Numbered from the stretch's first letter, positions 46,638-56,209 are shown. The stretch: DNA of 64,000 nt from Rhizobium sp. R711 (GCF_002211365.1 NZ_LOKZ01000001.1:1054001-1118000); one strand, 5' to 3'. Notes: generated by a model not told the origin, from the sequence alone. A program made the numbers and translations.

Positions 46638-46747
46638 GCATTCTGGAGCCAGCGGCCAACAAGATCCGGATTTCCGGACCGCATTCTCCGTAAGTCTGAC
46701 GCAAGATTACCGCCGTAGGTTCGCCTCAGTAAAAACGGAGAGTTCCC

Positions 46748-47140
46748 ATGCAACCGATTCAACTTTTCGACTTGGCCTCGCGGCAGGCCGAATGGCTGAC
46801 GATCCGTCAGGAGGTTGTTGCCGGCAACATCGCGAATGCGAACACGCCGAAATATCACGCCAAGGACATCACGCCCTTCCAGGCCGTTCTCGACAAGTCG
46901 GACATCACGATGGCGCGCACGAATGCGGCGCATCTGAGCGGCAACGATCTCGGCACGAAGAGCGACATCGACGTCAAGGATGCGAGCCTCGATCAGGAAA
47001 TCGGTGTTCAAGAATCCGGCAACACGGTCGGTCTTGCCGAGGAACTTTCTAAGTCTGGTGAAATCAAGCGTCAATACGAGTTGAACACGTCGCTGGTGAG
47101 CTCGTTCAACCGGATGATGCTGATGACGGTGAAGAGCTAA
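46748..47140 (+). CDS. flgB: Flagellar basal-body rod protein FlgB
   Basis: 130-residue proximal-rod protein: [36 protein letters not shown] (starting [16 protein letters not shown]) gives the D0 helix and rod signature, and the C-terminal helix is present around [20 protein letters not shown]. It is the first gene of the flgB-flgC-fliE-flgG-flgA-flgI-motE-flgH-fliL-fliP run. GGAGAG precedes the ATG. Confidence 0.95.
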   Translation: MQPIQLFDLASRQAEWLTIRQEVVAGNIANANTPKYHAKDITPFQAVLDKSDITMARTNAAHLSGNDLGTKSDIDVKDASLDQEIGVQESGNTVGLAEELSKSGEIKRQYELNTSLVSSFNRMMLMTVKS

Positions 47141-47144
47141 GATC

Positions 47145-47561
47145 ATGGATCCTTTGTCAGCAGCACTCAAAATCGCTGGATCCGGGCTGGAGGCGCAATC
47201 GACGCGCCTGCGCATCGTGTCCGAAAACATTGCCAACGCCCGTTCGACCGGCGATACCCCCGGTGCCGATCCCTATCGCCGCAAGACGATTACCTTCGGG
47301 GAAGCCGTGGACCGCGCAAACGGCGTCACCACGGTCAATGTCAAGAAGCTCGGCGAAGATGAATCGAAGTTCACCACCGAATACGACCCAAGCAATCCGG
47401 CGGCGGACGAAAAGGGTGTAGTCAAGCTTCCGAACGTCAACATGCTGGTCGAGATGGCCGACATGCGGGAAGCAAACCGCTCTTATGACGCCAACCTGCA
47501 GACCATCAAACAATCCCGCGACCTGATCTCGGCAACGATCGATCTACTGAAGAGCCAATAA
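47145..47561 (+). CDS. flgC: Flagellar basal-body rod protein FlgC
   Basis: 138-residue rod protein: [20 protein letters not shown] and [20 protein letters not shown], then the C-terminal signature [20 protein letters not shown]. It starts 4 bases after flgB, and its last base is the first base of fliE. Confidence 0.96.
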   Translation: MDPLSAALKIAGSGLEAQSTRLRIVSENIANARSTGDTPGADPYRRKTITFGEAVDRANGVTTVNVKKLGEDESKFTTEYDPSNPAADEKGVVKLPNVNMLVEMADMREANRSYDANLQTIKQSRDLISATIDLLKSQ

Positions 47562-47887
47562 TGATCAACAACGTCAATAGTGTCAGCTCCCTGTCGATGA
47601 CCCGCGGCCTTGCCGCGATCGACCAAGACAATTCCACGGCCTCCTCCGCTGCGGAAAGCGCCGCAAACGACGGCGGCTTCGGCGCGGTTCTCAGCAACGT
47701 TGCGACAGGAGCGGTCAACACCCTGAAGAATGCGGAAAGCATGTCTTTTGCAGGCATCAAGGGCACCGCCACGACGCGTGAGGTCGTCGATGCCGTCATG
47801 CAGGCGCAGCAGACCCTTCAGACCGCAATCGCCATTCGCGACAAGGTGGTGACAGCGTTTCTCGACGTAACCCGGATGCAGATGTAA
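47561..47887 (+). CDS. fliE: Flagellar hook-basal body complex protein FliE
   Basis: 108-residue protein joining the MS ring to the rod. The variable N-terminus is followed by [20 protein letters not shown] and the conserved C-terminal helix [26 protein letters not shown] (named here by [16 protein letters not shown]). The one-base stop/start overlap with flgC shows translational coupling. Confidence 0.94.
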   Translation: MINNVNSVSSLSMTRGLAAIDQDNSTASSAAESAANDGGFGAVLSNVATGAVNTLKNAESMSFAGIKGTATTREVVDAVMQAQQTLQTAIAIRDKVVTAFLDVTRMQM

Positions 47888-47906
47888 TTGATTTAAGGAC
47901 AAAGCC

Positions 47907-48695
47907 ATGAGAGCGCTTGCCATTGCTGCAACGGGTATGGATGCCCAGCAGACCAATCTTGAAGTCATTGCCAACAACATCGCGAACATCAACACGACCG
48001 GCTTCAAGCGCGCTCGCGCTGAATTCACGGACTTGCTGTATCAGACAGAGCGGGCGAAGGGCGTTTCCAACCGCGCCAATCAAGCTACCGTTCCTGAAGG
48101 TGCAAACATCGGTCTCGGCGTTCAGACGTCTGCTGTCCGCAATCTGCATATCCAGGGCGAACTCGCACAGACTGGCAACGATCTCGATGTGGCCCTAGTC
48201 GGCCGCGGCTTCTTCCAGATCGAGGCACCGGACGGCACGACGCTCTATACGCGCGCCGGCGCATTCAACAAGAACGAAACTGGCCAGATCGTGACGGTCG
48301 ACGGCTACACTGTCGCCCCGAACATCACGATTCCAACTGGCTCGACCGAATTGACGATCAGCCGCTCCGGCCAGGTGACCGCGAAGCTCCCGGGCGCGAC
48401 GACGGTCACGACGCTTGGTCAATTGCAGATCGCCGACTTCGTCAACGAAGCCGGTCTTCAGCCCCTCGGCGACAACCTCTTTGCGCAAACAGCTGCTTCT
48501 GGTGATCCCGTTGTGGGCACGCCCGATGAAGAGGGCTTCGGCTACATGAAGCAGAGCTACCTGGAATCGTCGAACGTCGATCCGGTGAAGGAAATCACCG
48601 AGCTGATATCGGCGCAGCGTGCCTATGAAATGAACTCCAAGGTCATCACCACCGCCGACGAAATGGCCTCCATCGTCAGCAAGAACCTGAAGTAA
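47907..48695 (+). CDS. flgG: Flagellar distal-rod protein FlgG
   Basis: 262-residue distal rod protein: [20 protein letters not shown] and [20 protein letters not shown] are the rod signature, followed by the FlgG-specific [18 protein letters not shown] and the C-terminal [20 protein letters not shown] helix. It lies 20 bases after fliE and 17 before flgA. Confidence 0.97.
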   Translation: MRALAIAATGMDAQQTNLEVIANNIANINTTGFKRARAEFTDLLYQTERAKGVSNRANQATVPEGANIGLGVQTSAVRNLHIQGELAQTGNDLDVALVGRGFFQIEAPDGTTLYTRAGAFNKNETGQIVTVDGYTVAPNITIPTGSTELTISRSGQVTAKLPGATTVTTLGQLQIADFVNEAGLQPLGDNLFAQTAASGDPVVGTPDEEGFGYMKQSYLESSNVDPVKEITELISAQRAYEMNSKVITTADEMASIVSKNLK

Positions 48696-48712
48696 TCGGG
48701 AAGGGCCGAAAC

Positions 48713-49198
48713 ATGATGTTTTGCCGGGTTAAAGGTATTCTCGGATGGGCGGCAGCTGCCGCGATCGCGATCAGCGCACTTGCCGTGCCGCAAGCAGCCG
48801 CCGCTGCCGGCATGGGCTATGCGGTCGTTCCGACAACGACCATTTACCCGGGCGAAACGGTTTCTGGTGCCCAGCTCCAGGAAGTGGAAGTGACCAACCC
48901 GAACCTTACGGGAGACTACGCAAAGTCGATCCGCCAGGTGGAGGGGATGATCTCAAAGCGCACGCTCCTGCCGGGACGCACGATCTCCGTCTCGGCCCTG
49001 CGCGAGCCGTATACCGTGACGCGCGGCTCCTCGATCCGGCTGATCTTCACGCTCGGTGCGATGACGATCTCGGCAGCCGGGTCGCCGCTTGAAGACGGCA
49101 TGACAGGTCAGCTCATCCGCGTTCGCAACATGGATTCCGGCGTGATTGTCAGCGGCACAGTGCTCGCCGACGGCACCATACACGTGGCCGCAAAATGA
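48713..49198 (+). CDS. flgA: Flagellar P-ring assembly chaperone FlgA
   Basis: 161-residue periplasmic chaperone for P-ring assembly. A Sec signal peptide (GWAAAAAIAISALAVPQAAA) comes first, then the SAF-type domain with VPTTTIYPGETVSGAQLQEV and the C-terminal part LIRVRNMDSGVIVSGTVLAD. It is shorter than enteric FlgA (about 220), as in other rhizobia. It overlaps flgI by 4 bases. Confidence 0.93.
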   Translation: MMFCRVKGILGWAAAAAIAISALAVPQAAAAAGMGYAVVPTTTIYPGETVSGAQLQEVEVTNPNLTGDYAKSIRQVEGMISKRTLLPGRTISVSALREPYTVTRGSSIRLIFTLGAMTISAAGSPLEDGMTGQLIRVRNMDSGVIVSGTVLADGTIHVAAK

Positions 49199-50316
49199 AG
49201 ATGTTTTTCCGCCTTTTCGTAGCCCTCGCGTTTCTGTCTCCGAACGTCGCCGCCGTGACGCCGGCGGCTGCCATGACATCGCGCATCAAGGACATCGCAT
49301 CCCTGCAGGCAGGACGCGACAACCAGCTGATCGGCTATGGTTTGATCGTCGGCCTCCAGGGCACCGGCGATGGCTTCCGTGCCTCGCCGTTCACGGAACA
49401 GTCGATGCGCGCGATGCTGCAGAATCTTGGCATTTCCACGCAGGGCAGTCAGTCCAATCCGAAGAATACGGCGGCGGTGATGGTTACGGCCAACCTGCCG
49501 CCCTTTGCCAGCCCGGGCAGCCGCATCGACGTGGACGTCAGTTCGCTGGGCGACGCCACCTCGTTGCGCGGCGGTACACTGATCATGACGTCGTTGTCGG
49601 GCGCTGACGGCCAGATCTACGCTGTCGCGCAAGGCTCAGTGGTCGTCTCGGGCTTCACCGCCCAAGGTCAGGCTTCGACGGTCACCGAGGGTGTGACGAC
49701 CGCCGGACGGGTGCCGAACGGTGCGATCATCGAACGGGAGCTGCCGTCGCGCTTCAAGGACTCGGTCAATCTCGTCCTACAGCTACGAAACCCGGATTTC
49801 TCCACTGCCATCCGCATCGCCGATGTTGTCAACGGTTATGCTTCGGCTCGCTTCGGTGGCCCGGTAGCAGAAGCCAAGGATGCGCAGGAAGTCATCGTCC
49901 AGAAGCCGAGGACCGCGGATCTGACGCGCTTGATGGCGGATCTGGAAAATCTCGTCGTCGAGACGGACACCCCGGCGAAGGTTGTGGTGAACGAGCGCAC
50001 CGGAACGATCGTCATCGGCGCGGACGTGCGCGTGTCGCCGGTCGCCGTCAGTTATGGTACTCTGACTGTCCAGGTGACCGAGACTCCGCAGATCATTCAG
50101 CCTGAGCCGTTCTCGCGTGGCGTAACGGCCGTACAGCCGCAGACGGACATCGCTGCCCAGAAGACGGGCGGCAAGGTGGCTCTGCTCGAGGGACCTGATC
50201 TCAAGACGCTCGTTTCGGGTCTCAACAATATCGGCGTGAAGCCGGACGGCATTATCGCCATCCTTCAGGGCATCAAGTCAGCCGGTGCGCTGCAAGCGGA
50301 GCTCGTCCTGCAATGA
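49195..50316 (+). CDS. flgI: Flagellar P-ring protein FlgI
   Basis: 373-residue periplasmic ring protein, exported by Sec with an N-terminal signal (FFRLFVALAFLSPNVAAV). Hallmarks are SRIKDIASLQAGRDNQLIGY (residue ~25), GLVVGLxGTGD as GLIVGLQGTGDGFRASPF, and VVVNERTGTIVIGADVRVSP in the middle. The end has GVKPDGIIAILQGIKSAGAL. It overlaps flgA and motE by 4 bases each. Confidence 0.97.
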   Translation: MKMFFRLFVALAFLSPNVAAVTPAAAMTSRIKDIASLQAGRDNQLIGYGLIVGLQGTGDGFRASPFTEQSMRAMLQNLGISTQGSQSNPKNTAAVMVTANLPPFASPGSRIDVDVSSLGDATSLRGGTLIMTSLSGADGQIYAVAQGSVVVSGFTAQGQASTVTEGVTTAGRVPNGAIIERELPSRFKDSVNLVLQLRNPDFSTAIRIADVVNGYASARFGGPVAEAKDAQEVIVQKPRTADLTRLMADLENLVVETDTPAKVVVNERTGTIVIGADVRVSPVAVSYGTLTVQVTETPQIIQPEPFSRGVTAVQPQTDIAAQKTGGKVALLEGPDLKTLVSGLNNIGVKPDGIIAILQGIKSAGALQAELVLQ

Positions 50317-50846
50317 TAGAGAAGTTGACTGTATCCGACCTGGTTCGACGGCTTGCATTGCCGGCGATGGCCGTCGTTGCTTTGTCCATTCCCGGCGCCT
50401 TTGCGCAGGAGCAGCCGACGCTAAAGGGTGAAATGACCTCGCAGGAGGAGATTAAGCAGTTCTGCACGAACATTGCCGATCCCGCTCGCGATCAGCGCTA
50501 TCTGCTACAGAAGCAGGAGCTTGAGAAGCTTCGCGCCGACGTCGATTCCCGCATCGCCGAGATGAACAGGCGCAAAGAGGAATATCAGGATTGGCTGAAG
50601 CGCCGCGACGATTTTCTCAAGCAGGCCGAGGCGGGCCTGACCGATATCTACAAGAAAATGAAGCCGGACGCGGCTGCATCGCAACTGGAGCAAATGAGGA
50701 TAGAAGTAGCGGCGGCCGTCATCATGCGGCTGAACCCCTCGCAGTCGAGCCTTATCCTCAACGAGATGGATCCGAAGAAGGCCGGCAACATTGCCAGCAT
50801 CATCGCCAGCGCGTCCGATCCAAATACGTCGAAGGACCCCTCATGA
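50313..50846 (+). CDS. motE: MotE-type periplasmic chaperone for motor proteins
   Basis: 177-residue exported protein with a signal peptide (LALPAMAVVALSIPGAFAQE) and a long coiled coil (QKQELEKLRADVDSRIAEMN), followed by a conserved C-terminal MgtE-like region (RLNPSQSSLILNEMDPKKAG). In Sinorhizobium, MotE between flgI and flgH is a periplasmic chaperone needed for MotC. It overlaps flgI and flgH by 4 bases each. Confidence 0.9.
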   Translation: MIEKLTVSDLVRRLALPAMAVVALSIPGAFAQEQPTLKGEMTSQEEIKQFCTNIADPARDQRYLLQKQELEKLRADVDSRIAEMNRRKEEYQDWLKRRDDFLKQAEAGLTDIYKKMKPDAAASQLEQMRIEVAAAVIMRLNPSQSSLILNEMDPKKAGNIASIIASASDPNTSKDPS

Positions 50847-51559
50847 ACAAGCGTTTCCCCGCCGCGATTGTCGCCGTCGCCCTCCTTGCAGGCTGCGCAT
50901 CGCCGCAGGCCGTCAACGAGATCGGCCGCGCCCCGTCCATGAGCCCGATCGGCAGCGGTCTCGCTTACGGCCAGACGCCGCAGATGGCGCTTTATCCGAA
51001 GCAGCCGCGCCAGGTTGCGCAGGGCTACTCCCTGTGGAGCGACTCGCAGGCCACTCTCTTCAAGGATGCCCGCGCTCTCAACGTCGGCGATATCCTGACC
51101 GTCGATATCCAGATCAACGATAAGGCCAAGTTCGAGAACGACACCAGCCGGAGCCGGACCAACTCGAGTGGCCTGAACTGGGATGTCAACGCCAACGTCA
51201 TGGGCTGGAACCCTCAGTCGAAGACCGATGTGACCTACGGTTCCGACACCAGTACCGACGGCAAGGGCAAGATCGACCGGTCCGAAACGCTGAAGCTCAT
51301 GGTCGCCGCAGTCGTCACGGGTATCCTCGAGAACGGTAACCTCGTGATCAGTGGCTCGCAGGAGGTCCGCGTCAATCAGGAGATCCGTATTCTCAACGTT
51401 GCCGGTATCGTCCGCCCGCAGGACGTCAACGCCGACAACCAGATTTCCTACGAGAAGATTGCTGAGGCCCGCATCTCCTACGGCGGTCGTGGCCGCCTGA
51501 TGGAAGTGCAGCAGCCGCCGCGCGGTCAGCAGGCCGTCGATCTCTTCTCGCCGCTCTGA
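50843..51559 (+). CDS. flgH: Flagellar L-ring lipoprotein FlgH
   Basis: 238-residue outer-membrane ring protein with a lipobox (AVALLAGCASP), so it is lipid-anchored. Family patterns are YSLWSDSQATLFKDARALNVGDILTV (starting YSLWSDSQATLFKD), and near the end GNLVISGSQEVRVNQEIRIL and GVVRP as GIVRPQDVNADN. The frame upstream is open from 50591, but the real start is the ATG at 50843, inside the motE stop (ATGA). Confidence 0.97.
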   Translation: MNKRFPAAIVAVALLAGCASPQAVNEIGRAPSMSPIGSGLAYGQTPQMALYPKQPRQVAQGYSLWSDSQATLFKDARALNVGDILTVDIQINDKAKFENDTSRSRTNSSGLNWDVNANVMGWNPQSKTDVTYGSDTSTDGKGKIDRSETLKLMVAAVVTGILENGNLVISGSQEVRVNQEIRILNVAGIVRPQDVNADNQISYEKIAEARISYGGRGRLMEVQQPPRGQQAVDLFSPL

Positions 51560-51570
51560 GGCTGAATACC

Positions 51571-52089
51571 ATGGCAGAGACAGAAGACGCCGAAGGCCAG
51601 CCGAAGAAGAAATCGGCCGCTGTGATGGCCATCGCCGGGCTCGCGATCCTGACGCTACTCGGCGCCGGCGGCGGCTGGGTCGTCGGCGGCATGGTTGCGC
51701 CGAACATCAAGGGCGCCGAACAGGTCGAGCAGGCCAAAGCGGCTAAGGACGAGGCCGCACAGAAGAAGGAAGGTGAGGCCGGCCTGCCTCACATTTCGAC
51801 CGAAGCCAACAATGTCGTGCAGCTCGAGCCAATCACGTCAAACCTTGCCTATCCATCCGAAAATTGGGTTCGCCTAGAAGTGGCCCTGCTGTTCAATGGC
51901 CCGCCGGACGTGAAAATCGCGGAGGATATCCACCAGGATATTCTCTCCTATGTCCGCACCGTTTCTCTGCAGCAGATCGAGGGGCCACGCGGCTTCGAAT
52001 ATCTTAAGGATGACATCCAGGAGCGTGTTGACCTTCGCGCGCAAGGACGCGTATCGAAGATCATGTTCAGGACCTTCGTCGTCGAATGA
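51571..52089 (+). CDS. fliL: Flagellar basal-body associated protein FliL
   Basis: 172-residue protein with one membrane helix (VMAIAGLAILTLLGAGGGWV) and a periplasmic domain that associates with the stator around the basal body. The conserved end has RGFEYLKDDIQERVDLRAQGR and ILFRTFVVE-like KIMFRTFVVE. It lies 11 bases after flgH, and its end overlaps fliP by 4 bases. Confidence 0.94.
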   Translation: MAETEDAEGQPKKKSAAVMAIAGLAILTLLGAGGGWVVGGMVAPNIKGAEQVEQAKAAKDEAAQKKEGEAGLPHISTEANNVVQLEPITSNLAYPSENWVRLEVALLFNGPPDVKIAEDIHQDILSYVRTVSLQQIEGPRGFEYLKDDIQERVDLRAQGRVSKIMFRTFVVE

Positions 52090-52823
52090 TTCGATTCCTA
52101 TTGCTGTTCGCTGCGATGATGGCGGCACCGGAGCTGGCGCATGCGCAGCAGCTCCCGACAAATTTGTTGAACTTGCCGGTCGACGGTTCGGTCGCGGCAT
52201 GGATTATCAGAACCTTCGGCCTGTTGACCGTTCTTTCGGTCGCGCCTGGCATCCTAATCATGGTGACGAGCTTCCCGCGCTTCATCATCGCCTTCTCGAT
52301 CCTTCGGTCGGGAATGGGCCTGTCGTCCACACCCTCGAATATGATCTTGTTGTCGCTCGCGCTGTTCATGACCTTCTACGTCATGCAGCCGACGTTCGAT
52401 CAGGCATGGCAGACCGGTGTTCAGCCGCTTCTGTCAAATCAGATCGATGAACAGCAGGCAGTCACACGTATCGCAGAGCCCTTCCGGACGTTCATGGCGG
52501 CCAATACGCGTGACAAGGACCTGGCGCTTTTCGTGGACTTGGCGCGGGAGCGCGGCCAGAGCGTCCAGACCGAAGAAAAGATCGATTATCGTGTCCTGAT
52601 TCCCGCTTTCATGATCTCAGAGATCCGGCGCGGTTTCGAGATCGGGTTCCTGATCGTTCTTCCCTTCCTCGTTATCGATCTGATCGTCGCCACGATCACG
52701 ATGGCGATGGGCATGATGATGCTGCCGCCGACATCGATTTCCTTGCCGTTCAAGATCCTCTTCTTCGTGCTGATCGACGGCTGGAACCTGTTGGTCGGAA
52801 GCCTCGTCCGCTCCTTCCACTGA
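52086..52823 (+). CDS. fliP: Flagellar export gate protein FliP
   Basis: 245-residue export-gate core protein. A cleavable signal peptide (LLLFAAMMAAPELAHA) is followed by four membrane segments: GLLTVLSVAPGILIMVTSF, PSNMILLSLALFMTFYVMQP, and two near 185-245. The FliP signature RGFEIGFLIVLPFLVIDL lies near residue 180, and the end MMMLPPTSISLPFKILFF is highly typical. It ends the flgB-to-fliP operon; a terminator follows. fliQ and fliR are not adjacent. Confidence 0.97.
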   Translation: MIRFLLLFAAMMAAPELAHAQQLPTNLLNLPVDGSVAAWIIRTFGLLTVLSVAPGILIMVTSFPRFIIAFSILRSGMGLSSTPSNMILLSLALFMTFYVMQPTFDQAWQTGVQPLLSNQIDEQQAVTRIAEPFRTFMAANTRDKDLALFVDLARERGQSVQTEEKIDYRVLIPAFMISEIRRGFEIGFLIVLPFLVIDLIVATITMAMGMMMLPPTSISLPFKILFFVLIDGWNLLVGSLVRSFH

Positions 52824-52860
52824 GCCGTGCCGCTGTTAGGCCCAGCCCGATATAAAAATA

Positions 52861-52885
52861 CCCGCCGGTGAAGCCGGCGGGCTTT
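52861..52885 (+). terminator. Bidirectional terminator between fliP and the GT41 gene
   Basis: CCCGCCGG/CCGGCGGG with loop TGAAG; CTTT on the plus side and TATTTTTATA on the minus side. It lies 37 bases past the fliP stop and 24 past the convergent GT41 stop, and can serve both. Confidence 0.75.
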
Positions 52886-52909
52886 AGTCTAGACGGCTCG
52901 AAGTGCTCC

Positions 52910-54832
52910 CTAGCCAAAGCTGAAGAACGGTTCCGTACGGGGTGGCAGCGCCGGGACGTCGATATGGTCCGGTTCCTGCCCGAGCTTCGCGCGCTCTACC
53001 ATCATCTCGTAAGCCCTTTCGAGATGCAGGGTGAAACGCTCGGCGTCGAACAATGGCATGATGACAGCATTGTCCCGGATGCGACGCTTGTATTCAGCGA
53101 TGCGGTCGGGTGCGTTCGCAAGCTCGACGGCCATGTCTTCATAAGCCTTGATGTCGCTGGCTACTAGTTCCGGCAGGCCTATCGCGTTGAGCAAGCTTTC
53201 GCTGACGCGAGAGGCAAAATTGGTACCCTTGACGGTCAAAACCGGCAAGCCACCCCAGAGTTGCTCCGAGGTTGTTGTGTGGCCGTTGACCGGGAAGGTA
53301 TCGACGCCAAGATCGGCCACTTGTTGGCGATCGATGTGCTCTTCGTAGGACACGCGCGGGCAGAAGATCACTCGATCTGATTCCAGCCCTTTTTTGTTCA
53401 TGTAATTGAGCAGGTTCTTCTCGGTGCGTGGCGAGGAAAGCATCAGCCAAAGCACGCTGTTTGGAACGCGTTTCAGAATGTTGCACCAGACGTCGAGTAT
53501 CGCCGTGTTGATCTTGCGGTTTGCGTTGAACGAGGCAAAGACAAATGCTTCCTCCGGCAGCCCCACTTGGGCACGTGTCGTTGGCCTTGGCTTCGGACGA
53601 TTGGCGGGGTCGTTGGGCTGATAGCAATCTGGCATGCGCACCAGCTTCTCGTAGTAGTTCGCTTCGCTGCTCGCTGGCAACACGAACCGGTCGCCGATGG
53701 AATAATCAAGGTCGAGGTCGGTCACGGTGCCTGGGAAACCAAGCCATGTTGCTTGCAGCGGAGCGCCGCCGTAGTTCAGGATTCTGGATCGACCGCCAAA
53801 TGTGTGTCCCTTGAGGTCGACCAGAATGTCGATTTGCCGCTCCCGGATGGCATTTGCGGCTTCCTCGTCTGTCATGTCACGCACGATGCAAACGTCACCC
53901 CATTGTGAGCGATCGACGGTGCCGGCCTCATGTTCCAGGTACTTCTCTTCGGTATGGCAGAAGAGCGTTATTTCAAACTTGTCCCGGTCGTGCAGCTCCA
54001 GAATGCGGCGCAGCAGCTTCATGGTTGCGTGTCCGGCCCAGAAGTCGGACGAAAGATATCCGATGCGGATCTTCTTGCTCCAGGCGTGGGGGACGGCCTT
54101 TCGTCGCGCTGCCGCTTCCTTCAGCAGAAGAGATGGATTGTGAGAAGCAAGAGCATTGAGCGCTTCGTCACCGCACCAGTGGAGATTGTAGAAGGGATTG
54201 TCTCGTTCCAAGAAGCTTAGGTCGCCCTTATCGAGCATTTTCTGCACCGGAAGGAATTCCTTGGTGACGAGCTCGAAGTCGCAGACTTCACGGGCGAAGA
54301 CGAGCTTGAGCAGCCGGAGCGGCATGATGTCCGGAAACTTCTTGAACAGATTATAGACGAGCGTCTCGTTCGTTGCGTCCAGAATGTCGTCGCTGAGGAG
54401 CCGCACTGCCAGACGGGCATGGTCGGGATGGCTGCTCTCGGAGATTACCTTGCGGTAGGGGCTCACGAGGTCCTTTCGGCCTTGCTTGAGAAGGATAGCG
54501 GTAAGAACGAAAGCTAGTTCGGCGTCCGAGCGAGCAAGGGTCATGACACGTAAGGCCTGCAGCAAGGCCTGGTGTTCGTCGCCACAGGCAAAATACAGGA
54601 GGGCGGCTTCGCGCGTGTAGGGCGACTCCTTGCCGTCGAGTTCACCGGCAAGCGCATAGGCGCTTGCAGCTTCCGATTTGAAGCCCAGTTTGAGAAGGTT
54701 CTTGGCCAGGAGAACGTACGTCTTGACGTCCCGCTGCGTGTCGATGAGCCTGTTCAGCACTTCCAGGGATTTCAGATATTGGCCCTTCTGGTAGTCCTTT
54801 GATGCCGCCGCAAACGAGATGTTCGTATTCAA
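52910..54832 (-). CDS. TPR-containing O-GlcNAc transferase-like protein (GT41)
   Basis: 640-residue protein of the OGT/SPINDLY family. The N-terminal ~200 residues are helical repeats (QYLKSLEVLNRLIDTQRDVK, then ALAGELDGKESPYTREAALL). The catalytic part has IGYLSSDFWAGHATMKLLRR, VDLKGHTFGGRSRILNYGGA, PLQATWLGFPGTVTDLDLDY, FASFNANRKINTAILDVW and NGHTTTSEQLWGGLPVL, the GT41 sugar-nucleotide and acceptor regions. It probably glycosylates protein Ser/Thr. It lies convergent to fliP and divergent from flaA, so flagellin or another flagellar protein is the obvious candidate substrate. Confidence 0.8.
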   Translation of the reverse strand: MNTNISFAAASKDYQKGQYLKSLEVLNRLIDTQRDVKTYVLLAKNLLKLGFKSEAASAYALAGELDGKESPYTREAALLYFACGDEHQALLQALRVMTLARSDAELAFVLTAILLKQGRKDLVSPYRKVISESSHPDHARLAVRLLSDDILDATNETLVYNLFKKFPDIMPLRLLKLVFAREVCDFELVTKEFLPVQKMLDKGDLSFLERDNPFYNLHWCGDEALNALASHNPSLLLKEAAARRKAVPHAWSKKIRIGYLSSDFWAGHATMKLLRRILELHDRDKFEITLFCHTEEKYLEHEAGTVDRSQWGDVCIVRDMTDEEAANAIRERQIDILVDLKGHTFGGRSRILNYGGAPLQATWLGFPGTVTDLDLDYSIGDRFVLPASSEANYYEKLVRMPDCYQPNDPANRPKPRPTTRAQVGLPEEAFVFASFNANRKINTAILDVWCNILKRVPNSVLWLMLSSPRTEKNLLNYMNKKGLESDRVIFCPRVSYEEHIDRQQVADLGVDTFPVNGHTTTSEQLWGGLPVLTVKGTNFASRVSESLLNAIGLPELVASDIKAYEDMAVELANAPDRIAEYKRRIRDNAVIMPLFDAERFTLHLERAYEMMVERAKLGQEPDHIDVPALPPRTEPFFSFG

Positions 54833-55183
54833 GAACTCACTCCATCAGGAACTTCGTCAATGAGCGCTGCTGCCGGTCTCTCAGGCAAAATGAGCACTCG
54901 GTTTGAAACACCTAGACACATTAAGCTTGCTTGAAGCAGGTGTCCCGCTACCGAGCCAGAGCGTCGCGGCGTGTTCGCAGACTATTAACCACCCTACGGG
55001 GCCGACGCCGTTTCGTCAGCCGTTTTAATGAGTTGGCAATGAATGACTGCGAGATTGCCCCTCGACATGACGGGTTTGGTTGCTCAAACGAAACGGCACC
55101 GAGTGGCATGAAGCTGGTCCGTCATCGCCGGTATTGAAGTCCGGTATGTCCTCCTTTTGTATTTTGTTTTTGGGGACAGACTT
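54833..55183. other. GT41-flaA intergenic promoter and leader region
   Basis: 351 bases without a gene between divergent starts. It contains TTAACCAC at 54985, CGAAACGG at 55089 and the flagellin leader element 55105-55151. The promoters for both genes lie here. Confidence 0.55.
55105..55151 (+). promoter_or_regulatory. Flagellin leader element of flaA
   Basis: GGCATGAAGCTGG, then CGCCGGT and CCGGTATGTCC, ends 33 bases before the flaA ATG. The same order of motifs precedes flaB, flaC and flaD (see those entries). It is probably in the 5'-untranslated mRNA. Confidence 0.55.
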
Positions 55184-56074
55184 ATGACAAGCATTAACAC
55201 CAATAACTCCGCAATGGCAGCTCTCCAGACGCTGCGCAACGTCAACAGCAATCTGTCCGACACGCAGAATGCCGTTTCGTCTGGTCTGCGCGTCGGCAAG
55301 GCTTCCGACAACGCTGCCTACTGGTCGATCGCCACGACGATGAAGTCGGACAACAAGGCTCTCTCGGCTGTATCCGACGCCCTCGGCATGGGTGCCGCAA
55401 AGCTCGATACCGCATACACGGCCGTTAACAGCGCCATCGACATCGTCGGCGACATCAAGGCGAAGCTGGTTGCAGCCAGCGAAGCCGGCGTCGACAAGTC
55501 GAAGCTGCAGGACGAAATCACGCAGCTGCAGTCACAGCTCAACAGCGTTGCTCAGTCCGCTTCGTTCAACGGCGAAAACTGGGTCAACAACGCCGGCGGC
55601 ACCGTCAGCGTCGTTTCGTCCTTCGTCCGTGGCACCGGCGGTGCGGTCTCCATCAAGACCACCGATTATGCGCTCGGCGCCACTAACACACTGTTCGACG
55701 GCACGACGCAGGGCGGTATCCTCGGCGCAGCCGGAGCGAGCTCGGGCAGCTCGATCTACGGTTTTACGATCGGCTCCAGCACGACGCAGGGCAGCATCGA
55801 CAACCTGCTGACGGACGTCGAAACCGCCTTGACGAGCATGACGACGCTCGGTTCGCAGCTTGGCTCGCTTCAGCAGCGCGTCGACATCCAGACCGACTTC
55901 GTTTCCTCGCTCAGCGACTCGATCGACTCCGGTATCGGCCGTCTGGTTGACGCTAACATGGAAGAAGAGTCCTCCAAGCTCAGCGCCCTGCAGACCCAGC
56001 AGCAGCTGGCCATCCAGTCGCTGTCGATTGCGAACTCCTCTTCGCAGAACATCCTCTCGCTGTTCCGCGGCTGA
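55184..56074 (+). CDS. flaA: Flagellin A
   Basis: 296-residue flagellin, the filament subunit secreted by the flagellar export system. N-terminal D0/D1 helices are SINTNNSAMAALQTLRNVNS, then GLRVGKASDNAAYWSIATTM; the C-terminus is EEESSKLSALQTQQQLAIQS followed by a short NILSLFRG. The variable middle is short, as in rhizobial complex-filament flagellins. The real start is the ATG at 55184, preceded by GGGGACAGACTT; the frame is open to 55157. It is almost identical to flaB over the whole length. Confidence 0.97.
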   Translation: MTSINTNNSAMAALQTLRNVNSNLSDTQNAVSSGLRVGKASDNAAYWSIATTMKSDNKALSAVSDALGMGAAKLDTAYTAVNSAIDIVGDIKAKLVAASEAGVDKSKLQDEITQLQSQLNSVAQSASFNGENWVNNAGGTVSVVSSFVRGTGGAVSIKTTDYALGATNTLFDGTTQGGILGAAGASSGSSIYGFTIGSSTTQGSIDNLLTDVETALTSMTTLGSQLGSLQQRVDIQTDFVSSLSDSIDSGIGRLVDANMEEESSKLSALQTQQQLAIQSLSIANSSSQNILSLFRG

Positions 56075-56102
56075 TCGCCGTCACCAGCCATCTGAGAAGC
56101 GA

Positions 56103-56136
56103 TTTACGGCCGGGTTTTCCCGGCCGTAAATGTTTT
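56103..56136 (+). terminator. Intrinsic terminator of flaA
   Basis: 12-bp perfect stem TTTACGGCCGGG/CCCGGCCGTAAA with a TTTT loop, then TGTTTT, 28 bases after the flaA stop. A strong terminator; each flagellin is therefore a separate transcript. Confidence 0.9.
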
Positions 56137-56149
56137 AACCGCAAGTTAA
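56135..56149. promoter_or_regulatory. CtrA-type box upstream of flaB
   Basis: TTAA (56135-56138), CCGCAAG, TTAA (56146-56149), the exact TTAA-N7-TTAA spacing, directly behind the flaA terminator and 201 bases before the flaB ATG. A TTAACCAT half-site lies at 56210. Motif match only. Confidence 0.4.
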
Positions 56150-56209
56150 CAAGTGGAGTTAATATAAGGATATTTTTAACTATTTTTTCTTTTTTGAGTT
56201 CAAGATTTC

